Part shown: in pieces, positions 1 through 9,466 of the stretch
Layout of the letters: every line of letters begins with the position of its first letter
How positions within the stretch are numbered: position 1 is the stretch's first letter
Assembly (NCBI RefSeq): GCF_022647665.1
Contig: NZ_CP071872.1
Location: forward strand, 6,696,001-6,760,000
Source: Streptomyces formicae
GTDB lineage: Bacteria; Actinomycetota; Actinomycetes; Streptomycetales; Streptomycetaceae
Direction of reading: 5' to 3'
DNA length: 64,000 nucleotides
Made by a program: the position numbers and the translations under genes
The notes under the pieces: model-generated
What the model saw: the letters and a program-made list of their open reading frames with translations, nothing else
Database searches by the model: none
What the model was told of the DNA's origin: nothing

Positions 1-1818
1 CGCGGCGTCGTCGACGACTCCGAGGAGCAGCTGGGAGGTGGCGGCCGGGCGGACGGTCCCGTCGGGGCGCAGCAGCAGCGGGAGCGGGTGGCCGGCGCAG
101 GCGAGGGTGCAGCGGACGCCGTGGCCGCCGGGGAGCGGGGTGAGCTCCCCGTACAGGAGGGACAGGAAGCGCGGCTGCGGCTCGTCGTACGCGGCGCCCT
201 CGTAGGCGGCCGTCTCCCCTGCCGAGCCGGCCACCATGAGCGCGGCCGCCTCGGCCGCCTCCGTGGCCTCGTCGAGGAGCAGGCCGTTGAGCCGGTCCAG
301 AACGTCGCCGACCTGGTAGCCCTCGCGGGCGAGGAGGCGCAGCCAGGGGCGGGCGAGGCCGGTGACGACGGCGGCCTCGGGGCCGCTGCCCTGGACGTCG
401 CCGAGCATGAAGCACCAGCGGCCGCCGCTGCCCGCCGGGAAGATGTCGTAGAAGTCGCCGCCTGCGAGGCCCTCGTCGCTGGGCTCGTAGACGAGCGAGC
501 TGTCGACGCCCGGGATCTGTGCGACCTGGGCGGGCAGCAGTCCGCGCTGGAGCACCCGGCTGATGGTGGCCTGCCGGGTGTAGGCGCGGGCGGCGCCGAT
601 CGCGAGGCCCACGCGGCGGGCGAAGTCCTCGATCAGCGGGACGGCTTCGGCGGGGACGCCCGCACCGGTGCCGCCGGATGTGCCGTGGCGGCCGAGCAGC
701 AGGACGCCGAGGCGCCGGGCACCGGCGGTCAGCCGGAAGGCCACGGCGCTGCCTCCCGGGGCCTCTTCGCCTCCCGGGCCTTCCTCGCCTCCCGGGCCCT
801 CTTCTTCCAGGCCCGCTTCGCCTTCCGCGGTCTCGGGCCACGCGACGGGGACGGTGACGGCCGTGCCCCGCACGTCGTCCGCCAATGACGGCGGATTCTT
901 CAGCAGGGCCGTGCGCAGGCTCTCGGTGACGGATTCGTCGGCGTGCCACACCCTGGCCAGCCGGGGCGCGGGTCCCGCCTCGCCGTCCAGCCAGATGGCG
1001 CACCAGTCGGCGAGCCGGGGCACCAGGAGCTGGCCGGCCAGCGCCGTGACCATGTCCTCGTCGAGCTGTCCGGCGAGCAGGTCGGACGCCTCGGCGAGGA
1101 ACGACAGCGCGCCCCTGCCGGTCCAGTCGCGCTCGTCCTTGACCGCCCTGCGCGGCACCGGGGCGAGCAGCTCGGCCAGGGGCCCGCGCTGGGCCATCCC
1201 CGCCATGCCTGCCATGCCCGGCATTCCCGCCGCTCCGGCCGTCCCCGCCCGGCTCGCCCCGCCCTTCCCACCGTTCACGCCGTTCCCACCGTTCACGCCT
1301 GTGGCTCCGCCGCCGTCGAGGGCGAGCCGCGCCCAGACCGTCTTGAGCCCCGGACGGTAGGTGATCCCCCAGGACCGGGCCAGCGCGGCGACGAGTTGCA
1401 GCCCGCGCCCGTACTCGGGCTCTCCGGAGGCGGCACCGGGGTCCGGAGCGTCGGCGCGCACCGCCCGCGTCGGATGGTGGTCCGACACCTCGACGGCCAG
1501 CGAGGCCGGATCGTCGTCACCGGCCCCGTCGAGTCGTACGAGCACCTCCACGCCGGTCCCGGCATGCACGACGGCGTTGGTGACCAGCTCGCTCACGACC
1601 AGCACGGCGTCGTCGGCGAGCCGGTCCGCCCCGCGCGTGGCCACCATCCCCAGCCGGGTCCAGTCCGCGAGCGCACCCCGGACGAACCGCCGCGCGGCGG
1701 ACGCGGCCGACGGGTTCCCGGGCAGGCTGGTGCGTGCCACGGCCCGCGCGTCGCCGCGCTGGGAGAGCAGGTGCACCGAGCGGTGCGTGGTCTCCTGCTG
1801 GATCGGAACGGACCCCAC
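1..1818 (-). CDS. ATP-binding GAF/SpoIIE-type PP2C serine phosphatase (partial)
   Basis: This signalling protein is cut by the window edge; its C-terminus is missing. The GTG start at 1818 has an AGGAG seven bases upstream. Reading downstream I see an N-terminal HATPase/anti-sigma-like module (residues about 1-160, with the N-box-like motif VSELVTNAVVHA). A Gly/Met-rich low-complexity linker follows (about 175-200, repeats of GMAGMA), then a GAF-like region that itself holds a GPGGEE repeat. The PP2C/SpoIIE domain carries GGDFYDIF and LGDVQGSGPEAA, the metal-binding landmarks. Such proteins in Streptomyces usually work in partner-switching control of sigma factors or as light/redox-sensing phosphatases; the actual partner cannot be told. 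The fusion of kinase-type ATPase and phosphatase in one chain is common in the genus. It is transcribed alone, behind a strong terminator. Confidence 0.85.
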   Translation of the reverse strand, partial: MGSVPIQQETTHRSVHLLSQRGDARAVARTSLPGNPSAASAARRFVRGALADWTRLGMVATRGADRLADDAVLVVSELVTNAVVHAGTGVEVLVRLDGAGDDDPASLAVEVSDHHPTRAVRADAPDPGAASGEPEYGRGLQLVAALARSWGITYRPGLKTVWARLALDGGGATGVNGGNGVNGGKGGASRAGTAGAAGMPGMAGMAGMAQRGPLAELLAPVPRRAVKDERDWTGRGALSFLAEASDLLAGQLDEDMVTALAGQLLVPRLADWCAIWLDGEAGPAPRLARVWHADESVTESLRTALLKNPPSLADDVRGTAVTVPVAWPETAEGEAGLEEEGPGGEEGPGGEEAPGGSAVAFRLTAGARRLGVLLLGRHGTSGGTGAGVPAEAVPLIEDFARRVGLAIGAARAYTRQATISRVLQRGLLPAQVAQIPGVDSSLVYEPSDEGLAGGDFYDIFPAGSGGRWCFMLGDVQGSGPEAAVVTGLARPWLRLLAREGYQVGDVLDRLNGLLLDEATEAAEAAALMVAGSAGETAAYEGAAYDEPQPRFLSLLYGELTPLPGGHGVRCTLACAGHPLPLLLRPDGTVRPAATSQLLLGVVDDAA

Positions 1819-1960
1819 GCTTCGGCTCCTGTCCGGCTCTGGCGCGCCCGTGAACGAACTGAGGACACGGACAGAGTGACAGATAGATTCCACGCATAAG
1901 CGCCGAGTCATCGAAGTGCCTGGATACGGGCACACCCGGATGAGGGAATTCCGCGTTGCC

Positions 1961-2013
1961 GCACGGCACGGGAGGCGGTCGCGACGTGCATCGCGACCGC
2001 CTCCGTGCCGTGC
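1961..2013. terminator. Long inverted repeat downstream of the acyl-CoA ligase gene
   Basis: A 23-bp stem (arms 1961-1984 and 1991-2013, one bulged G, six-base loop CGTGCA) lies between the stop of the ligase at 2032 and the start of the phosphatase at 1818. It is the likely terminator of the ligase transcript on the minus strand. GTGCC units are repeated around the right arm. Confidence 0.75.
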
Positions 2014-2031
2014 CGTGCCGTGAGGGGTGGG

Positions 2032-3921
<1,890 letters not shown>

Positions 3922-4289
3922 GACATCCTCCGGGCCTGCTGCGGCTTGCTGCACGACTCTGCACGACTGGCTGTCTGCATCTGGACGATTGACTGGTTGC
4001 ACGAGTGACTGGCTGGACTGGCTGGCTGGGGGTCTGGCTGGAGACGGGCTGGCTGAGGGCACGAGTGGTCACCGACGCGGCTGTTTAACTCGCGAGTAAC
4101 CATCGAGCCTGATCAGGGTAGAGCGCCCGGCTCCGCCGCGTAAGAGGCCGCGGGCTGCCGCTTCATAACGAACAGGCCCCCGCGCCGGAGCGCAGGGACC
4201 TGTGGGATGTGGCGGCCAAATGGGGCGATCGGCGCTTCCGAGGTGTCCGACGGTGATCACACCGCCACTCTGCCGCACCTTCCCGCCGG
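3922..4289. other. Intergenic region between the acyl-CoA ligase gene and lepA
   Basis: No gene is visible. About 4000-4058 is a run of CTGGCTG-like short repeats, just upstream of the ligase and probably part of its untranslated leader. The lepA side holds the hairpin described separately. Confidence 0.5.
4172..4203 (-). terminator. Probable lepA terminator
   Basis: An imperfect inverted repeat (outer ACAGG/CCTGT, inner CGC-rich stem) lies about 90 bases past the lepA stop. On the minus strand it is followed by TTCGTTATG, a weak T-rich tail. Confidence 0.5.
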
Positions 4290-6161
4290 TTACTTCTTGG
4301 TCTTGCCGCCCGCGGAGTCGTCGCTGGAGAGCACCGCGATGAACGCCTCCTGCGGAACCTCCACAGAACCGACCATCTTCATCCGCTTCTTGCCCTCCTT
4401 CTGCTTCTCCAGCAGCTTCCGCTTACGGGAGATGTCACCGCCGTAGCACTTGGCGAGGACGTCCTTGCGGATGGCGCGGATGGTCTCGCGGGCGATAACC
4501 CGGGAGCCGATGGCCGCCTGGATCGGCACCTCGAAGGCCTGCCGAGGGATGAGCTCCCTGAGCTTGGCGACCAGCCGCACGCCGTAGGCGTACGCCGCGT
4601 CCTTGTGGGTGATCGCGGAGAAGGCGTCGACCTTGTCGCCGTGCAGCAGGATGTCGACCTTCACGAGCTGGGCGCCCTGCTCGCCGGTGGGCTCGTAGTC
4701 GAGCGAGGCGTAGCCGCGGGTCTTGGACTTCAGCTGGTCGAAGAAGTCGAAGACAATCTCGGCGAGGGGGAGGGTGTAGCGGATCTCGACCCGGTCCTCG
4801 GAGAGGTAGTCCATGCCGAGCAGCACACCGCGGCGGTTCTGGCAGAGCTCCATGATCGAGCCGATGAACTCGCTCGGTGCGAGGATCGTCGCCCGCACGA
4901 CCGGCTCGAAGACCTCGTCGATCTTGCCCTCGGGGAACTCGCTCGGGTTGGTGACGACGTGCTCGCTGCCGTCCTCCATGACCACCCGGTAGACCACGTT
5001 CGGCGCGGTCGCGATCAGGTCGAGGCCGAACTCGCGCTCCAGCCGCTCGCGGATCACGTCGAGGTGGAGCAGGCCGAGGAAGCCGACGCGGAAGCCGAAG
5101 CCGAGGGCGGCGCTGGTCTCCGGTTCGTAGACGAGGGCGGCGTCGTTGAGCTGGAGCTTGTCGAGGGCGTCGCGCAGCTCCGGGTAGTCCGAGCCGTCCA
5201 GCGGGTAGAGGCCGGAGAACACCATCGGCTTGGGGTCCTTGTAGCCGCCGAGGGCCTCGGTGGCGCCCTTGTGCAGGGTCGTGATGGTGTCACCGACCTT
5301 GGACTGGCGGACGTCCTTCACACCGGTGATCAGGTAGCCGACCTCGCCGACGCCGAGACCGTCGGCCGGAAGCATCTCCGGGGAGTTGGTGCCGATCTCC
5401 AGCAGCTCGTGCGTGGCGCCGGTGGACATCATCCTGATGCGCTCGCGCTTGTTCAGCTGGCCGTCGATGACTCGGACGTACGTGACGACGCCGCGGTAGG
5501 AGTCGTAGACGGAGTCGAAGATCATCGCGCGGGCGGGGGCGTCCTTGACGCCGACCGGGGCGGGAACGTCCTGGACGACGCGGTCGAGCAGCGCCTCCAC
5601 CCCCAGGCCCGTCTTGGCCGAGACCTTGAGCACGTCGGAGGGGTCGCAGCCGATGAGGTTCGCGAGCTCCTCGGAGAACTTCTCGGGCTGCGCGGCCGGC
5701 AGGTCGATCTTGTTGAGGACCGGGACGATGGTGAGGTCGTTCTCCATCGCGAGATAGAGGTTGGCCAGCGTCTGCGCCTCGATGCCCTGGGCGGCGTCCA
5801 CCAGCAGGACCGTGCCCTCGCAGGCGGCGAGCGACCGCGACACCTCGTAGGTGAAGTCGACGTGCCCCGGGGTGTCGATCATGTTGAGGATGTGGGTGCT
5901 GCCCTGGCCCTCGCCCGTGATGGGCGCCCACGGCAGACGAACCGCCTGGGACTTGATCGTGATGCCGCGCTCACGCTCGATGTCCATACGGTCGAGGTAC
6001 TGAGCGCGCATCTGCCGCTGCTCGACCACACCGGTCAGCTGGAGCATCCGGTCGGCGAGCGTGGACTTGCCGTGGTCGATGTGCGCGATGATGCAGAAGT
6101 TGCGGATCAGCGCCGGGTCGGTACGGCTCGGCTCGGGCACATGCATAGGGGTCGCGGGCAC
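4290..6161 (-). CDS. lepA: Elongation factor 4 (LepA), ribosome back-translocating GTPase
   Basis: LepA is a translational GTPase that acts on stalled or mis-translocated ribosomes. The 623-residue length is typical. GTPase motifs are intact: AHIDHGKST (G1, about residue 26), DTPGHVDF (G3), NKID (G4) and SAKTG (G5), followed by EF-G-like domains and the LepA-specific C-terminal domain ending in a Lys-rich tail. The start is GTG at 6161 with an AGGA a few bases upstream; ATG at 6146 is the alternative. It is divergent from rpsT with about 210 bases between, an arrangement found across actinomycetes. Confidence 0.98.
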   Translation of the reverse strand: MPATPMHVPEPSRTDPALIRNFCIIAHIDHGKSTLADRMLQLTGVVEQRQMRAQYLDRMDIERERGITIKSQAVRLPWAPITGEGQGSTHILNMIDTPGHVDFTYEVSRSLAACEGTVLLVDAAQGIEAQTLANLYLAMENDLTIVPVLNKIDLPAAQPEKFSEELANLIGCDPSDVLKVSAKTGLGVEALLDRVVQDVPAPVGVKDAPARAMIFDSVYDSYRGVVTYVRVIDGQLNKRERIRMMSTGATHELLEIGTNSPEMLPADGLGVGEVGYLITGVKDVRQSKVGDTITTLHKGATEALGGYKDPKPMVFSGLYPLDGSDYPELRDALDKLQLNDAALVYEPETSAALGFGFRVGFLGLLHLDVIRERLEREFGLDLIATAPNVVYRVVMEDGSEHVVTNPSEFPEGKIDEVFEPVVRATILAPSEFIGSIMELCQNRRGVLLGMDYLSEDRVEIRYTLPLAEIVFDFFDQLKSKTRGYASLDYEPTGEQGAQLVKVDILLHGDKVDAFSAITHKDAAYAYGVRLVAKLRELIPRQAFEVPIQAAIGSRVIARETIRAIRKDVLAKCYGGDISRKRKLLEKQKEGKKRMKMVGSVEVPQEAFIAVLSSDDSAGGKTKK

Positions 6162-6270
6162 GCAGGGTCCTGATTCTTGAGCGCCGAGCGCTCGTGTCTC
6201 GGGTCGATGTCGGACGTGTCGGATCGATACGCAGCATCCATGGTCCCACGGCTGCGGGGCTGCGCCCGGT

Positions 6271-6300
6271 TTGGGCCGGTCGCACGGCGGCTGGTAGCCT
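6271..6300 (+). promoter_or_regulatory. Predicted sigma-70-type promoter of rpsT
   Basis: TTGGGC (6271-6276) and TAGCCT (6295-6300) are separated by 18 bases and end 75 bases before the rpsT start, a good match to a vegetative Streptomyces promoter. This is prediction only. Confidence 0.5.
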
Positions 6301-6374
6301 GGGCAGCTGTGTCTCTTGCCCTCTCAGCCTGAGACACACCCCTGGAAATACATCGAACCTGAAAAGGCTCTTTC

Positions 6375-6641
6375 GTGGCGAACATCAAGTCCCAGATCAA
6401 GCGGAACAAGACGAACGAGAAGGCGCGCCTGCGCAACAAGGCCGTCAAGTCCTCGCTCAAGACCGCGATCCGCAAGGCCCGTGAGGCTGCCGCCGCCGGT
6501 GACGTCGAGAAGGCCACCGTGGCCGCTCGTGAGGCGTCCCGCAAGCTCGACAAGGCTGTCTCGAAGGGTGTCATCCACAAGAACGCCGCCGCCAACAAGA
6601 AGTCGGCGCTGGCGTCCAAGGTTGCCTCCCTCCAGGGCTGA
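6375..6641 (+). CDS. rpsT: 30S ribosomal protein S20
   Basis: The 88-residue basic protein binds 16S rRNA in the small subunit. It begins with the family signature MANIKSQIKRNKTNEKAR and has the helical, Lys/Ala-rich body and the length expected for S20. The start is GTG. It is a single gene on the plus strand facing away from lepA, with a probable promoter at 6271-6300 and a strong hairpin downstream at 6808-6855. Confidence 0.98.
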   Translation: MANIKSQIKRNKTNEKARLRNKAVKSSLKTAIRKAREAAAAGDVEKATVAAREASRKLDKAVSKGVIHKNAAANKKSALASKVASLQG

Positions 6642-7178
6642 GCACTCCTTGACGTACCCCCGGCAGAAACCCCTCTCGGGGTGACACGCCGGACGACTTG
6701 ATCGCCGGAACGGACCAGGCGGGCCCTCTCATCCGCCCCTGACCGGCACCCCGGGTCTGCACGCGGCCTGCGTTCGCCACGCGGGTGTGGACCCCCCGGC
6801 TTGACCCGAAGGCCCCGCCTCCCCGTCCTTCCCCAGGACGTCGGGCGGGGCCTTCGGCGTGCACGGAGCCGTGTACCGGGCCGAGCCGCGTACTGAGCTG
6901 AGCTGAGCTGAGCGGTGCACGGAGCCCGGGGACCGGCCCCGGCCGCGGGCGCACGCCTGGCGGCGGCACGGACGCCCGTGAGCTGGAGCAGCAGGGCGAG
7001 GAACGCCGGGCGGCGGGGCACAGCGCGGACTCGTTGAGCGCCACGGCGACAGGGCCGCCGCACTCCCCGCGGGCCAGCAGCAGGGCGTTCTGCCGCGGCA
7101 CCTGAAGAGCCCGCGCCGCAGCCCACCCCTCGGGGCCCGATCCGAATGGCGGGGCCAGGGGGACTTCGAAGACACGGC
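6642..7178. other. Long spacer between rpsT and holA, with a possible gene remnant
   Basis: No intact gene could be supported. The region holds the terminator at 6808-6855 and a short tandem repeat of TGAGC at about 6896-6913. On the minus strand from about 7180 down to 7000, one frame has G/C-rich third positions and reads as a plausible protein fragment (starting VFEVPLAPPFGSGPEGW and including QNALLLARGECGG). It then dissolves into Arg/Ser/Pro-rich sequence. It has no clear start or ribosome site and may be a decayed gene or chance. Confidence 0.3.
6808..6855. terminator. Strong bidirectional-type hairpin after rpsT
   Basis: A perfect 12-bp outer stem (GAAGGCCCCGCC, 6808-6819, with 6844-6855) encloses a second short stem (CGTCC/GGACG). 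It lies between the convergent rpsT and holA genes. Confidence 0.75.
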
Positions 7179-8174
7179 CTAGCGTTGGCCGTGTCGGGAG
7201 CGGGCCGCGCGGGCAATCGTGACCACGGCCTTCTCCAGCGCGTACTCCGGATCGTCCCCGCCGCCCTTGACGCCCGCGTCCGCCTCGGCCACCGCCCGCA
7301 GGGCGATCGCTACCGCGTCCGGCGTCCAGCCGCGCATCTGCTGCCGCACCCGATCGATCTTCCACGGCGGCATGCCCAGCTCCCGCGCAAGATCGGCGGG
7401 CCGCCCGCCCCGTGCGGAGGAGAGCTTGCCGATCGCCCGCACCCCCTGCGCCAGCGCGCTGGTGATCAGCACCGGAGCCACGCCCGTCGACAGGGACCAC
7501 CGCAGCGCCTCCAGCGCCTCCGCCGTACGCCCCTCCACCGCCCGGTCGGCGACGGTGAAGCTGGAGGCTTCCGCGCGCCCCGTGTAGTACCGCCCGACGA
7601 CCGCCTCGTCGATCGTCCCGTCCACGTCCGCGACCAGCTGCGACACCGCGCTCGCCAGCTCCCGCAGATCGCTGCCGATGGAGTCGACCAGCGCCTGGCA
7701 CGCTTCCGGCGTCGCCGACCGCCCCAGTGCCCGGAACTCGGACCGCACGAACGTCAGCCGCTCAGCCGGCTTCGTCGTCTTGGGGCACGCCACCTCACGC
7801 GCGCCCGCCTTGCGCGCCGCGTCCAGCAGGCCCTTCCCCTTCGCCCCGCCGGCGTGCAGCAGGACCAGGGTGATCTCTTCGGCGGGCGCTTCGACGTACG
7901 CCTTGATGTCCTTGACCGTGTCGGCGGACAGGTCCTGAGCGTTCCGCACCACGACGACCTTGCGCTCCGCGAAGAGCGACGGGCTCGTCAGCTCGGCGAG
8001 CGTGCCGGGCTGGAGCTGGTCCGGGGTGAGGTCGCGCACGTCCGTGTCCGCGTCCACAGCCCTTGCCGCCTCCACGACCTGCCGCACGGCGCGGTCCAGC
8101 AGCAGATCCTCCTGACCCACGGCGAGCGTGACAGGGGTGAGGGGGTCGTCGTTCGTGTTCTTCCTGGTGGCCAT
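7179..8174 (-). CDS. holA: DNA polymerase III subunit delta
   Basis: The delta subunit of the clamp loader opens the beta sliding clamp for loading onto DNA. The 331-residue protein has the family layout: an N-terminal region (LTPVTLAVGQEDLLLDRAV) and the middle AAA-like part, then a C-terminal helical collar segment (GGRPADLARELGMPPWKIDR) near the end, as in actinobacterial HolA. ATG at 8174 is preferred; an in-frame GTG lies six codons upstream. It stands alone between a spacer and a small hypothetical gene, both on the same strand. Confidence 0.93.
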   Translation of the reverse strand: MATRKNTNDDPLTPVTLAVGQEDLLLDRAVRQVVEAARAVDADTDVRDLTPDQLQPGTLAELTSPSLFAERKVVVVRNAQDLSADTVKDIKAYVEAPAEEITLVLLHAGGAKGKGLLDAARKAGAREVACPKTTKPAERLTFVRSEFRALGRSATPEACQALVDSIGSDLRELASAVSQLVADVDGTIDEAVVGRYYTGRAEASSFTVADRAVEGRTAEALEALRWSLSTGVAPVLITSALAQGVRAIGKLSSARGGRPADLARELGMPPWKIDRVRQQMRGWTPDAVAIALRAVAEADAGVKGGGDDPEYALEKAVVTIARAARSRHGQR

Positions 8175-8228
8175 CGCGGTCCAGCATCGCACGGGGCACT
8201 GACACCGGCTGCACCCCCACGGGGAGAG

Positions 8229-8480
8229 CTACGGCTTCTCCCGCCAGCCGTCCCAGTCCGCGACGAACTCGTCCAGCTCGGCCGCGTCCAGCCGGCTCTC
8301 CGGGTCCTCGAGGACCACCAGCCACTGGGCGTCCTCGGCGTCGTCCTCACCCGCCAGGGCATCCCGGACCAGCTGAGGCTCGCCGACCACGCCGAAGCGG
8401 TCCCCCACGGTCTCGGCCACCTCCTCCGCGGCCTCGCGGTCGGGCAGCACCAGCACATGTCTCACATCGTCCACCGCCAT
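8229..8480 (-). CDS. Small acidic hypothetical protein
   Basis: The 83-residue acidic protein begins MAVDDVRHVLVLPDREAAEE and ends in DWDGWREKP. Codon use matches the neighbours and the frame is clearly coding. It has no membrane segment, signal peptide or Cys pairs. The alternating beta/alpha pattern (RHVLVLPD ... AEEVAETVGDRF) suggests a compact ferredoxin-like fold, but I recognise no family. It lies between the arylamine acetyltransferase and holA on the same strand, spaced 24 and about 54 bases from them, so it may be co-transcribed with either. Confidence 0.75.
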   Translation of the reverse strand: MAVDDVRHVLVLPDREAAEEVAETVGDRFGVVGEPQLVRDALAGEDDAEDAQWLVVLEDPESRLDAAELDEFVADWDGWREKP

Positions 8481-8504
8481 ATTGTGCCGTCGTCCGCGCC
8501 CCTC

Positions 8505-9323
8505 TCAGGCGCCGGGCCGGCGGACCTCCGGAACCCGGTCGAGCACCACTCCGAAGTGGTCCCGGTACGCGGCCAGCACCTCCGCGTCGTCTCCGAGCTG
8601 CCGCTCCTTCCGCTCCCCCTGCACCGTCGTGACCAGCTTCCGCCCGGTGAGGGTGACCCTGCCCTCCTCGGTGAGCCGGGAGCAGACGAGGGACTGGGTG
8701 AAGTGGGACGCGGGCGACGTGCGGTGGTACCAGGCACCGGCCTCGAAGTCCGCCAGCACCCGCGGCCGCAGCTCCATCCGGAACTGCGGCTTGCCGTCCC
8801 GCAGCACGTCGACATCGCCGCCGGGCGCCTCGGCCAGCCGGAACGTACCCGCCGGGTCGCTCTGCTCGCCCCTCTCCTCCAGCAGGAGAGGACGGTGGCT
8901 GTGGTCGCCGAATCCCACATCCGCCAGCCAGGGCCCGGTGCCGTCCACGGTCTCCACCCGCAGGGTGAGGTGGTCGTACGGGATGCCGAGCCGGCCGTCC
9001 TCCCCGAACACCCGGCCCTGGAGCAGGGTGACGCGGAAGCCCAGCGCGCGCAGCAACGCCGCGAACGCCCCGTTGAGTTCGTAGCAGAACCCGCCGCGGC
9101 GGGCCTCCACGATCTTGTCGAGCAGCGGCTTGTCCTCCAGGACCAGGTTCTCGCCCAGATGGATCGAGAGATTCTCGAACGGAACGGACCGCAGATGCCG
9201 AAGCTGGAGCTCGCGCAGTGCCTCGGCGTCCGCCCGCTGGGGGCGCGCTGCTCCGATACGGCGGAGATAGGCGTCGATGAACTCGGCCTGACCGGGCGCC
9301 GACGGCTGCGATGTGGTGTCCAT
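8505..9323 (-). CDS. Arylamine N-acetyltransferase
   Basis: The enzyme transfers an acetyl group from acetyl-CoA to aromatic amines or hydrazines through a cysteine intermediate. The 272-residue length is usual for bacterial NATs. The triad is visible: Cys80 in RRGGFCYELN, His118 in YDHLTLRV and Asp135 in LADVGFGD. The conserved VPFENLSIHLG block is at residues 47-57. Start is ATG at 9323. In actinomycetes NATs serve detoxification or, in clusters, amide closure of ansamycins. No polyketide genes are nearby, so a housekeeping or detoxifying role is more likely. The next upstream gene ends 144 bases away. Confidence 0.93.
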   Translation of the reverse strand: MDTTSQPSAPGQAEFIDAYLRRIGAARPQRADAEALRELQLRHLRSVPFENLSIHLGENLVLEDKPLLDKIVEARRGGFCYELNGAFAALLRALGFRVTLLQGRVFGEDGRLGIPYDHLTLRVETVDGTGPWLADVGFGDHSHRPLLLEERGEQSDPAGTFRLAEAPGGDVDVLRDGKPQFRMELRPRVLADFEAGAWYHRTSPASHFTQSLVCSRLTEEGRVTLTGRKLVTTVQGERKERQLGDDAEVLAAYRDHFGVVLDRVPEVRRPGA

Positions 9324-9466
9324 GGATGCAGTTTCGCCGTGGACTGCCCGCCCGCGCCATGCGCCGACGGTCCTGGTCCCGTGGACGGAGGAACCTCCGC
9401 CCGCTGTCCGGATCCGCCCCTGTGCGGCATCCTCCTGTCCGGCATTCCCGCCCTGCGGTCAGCGGC

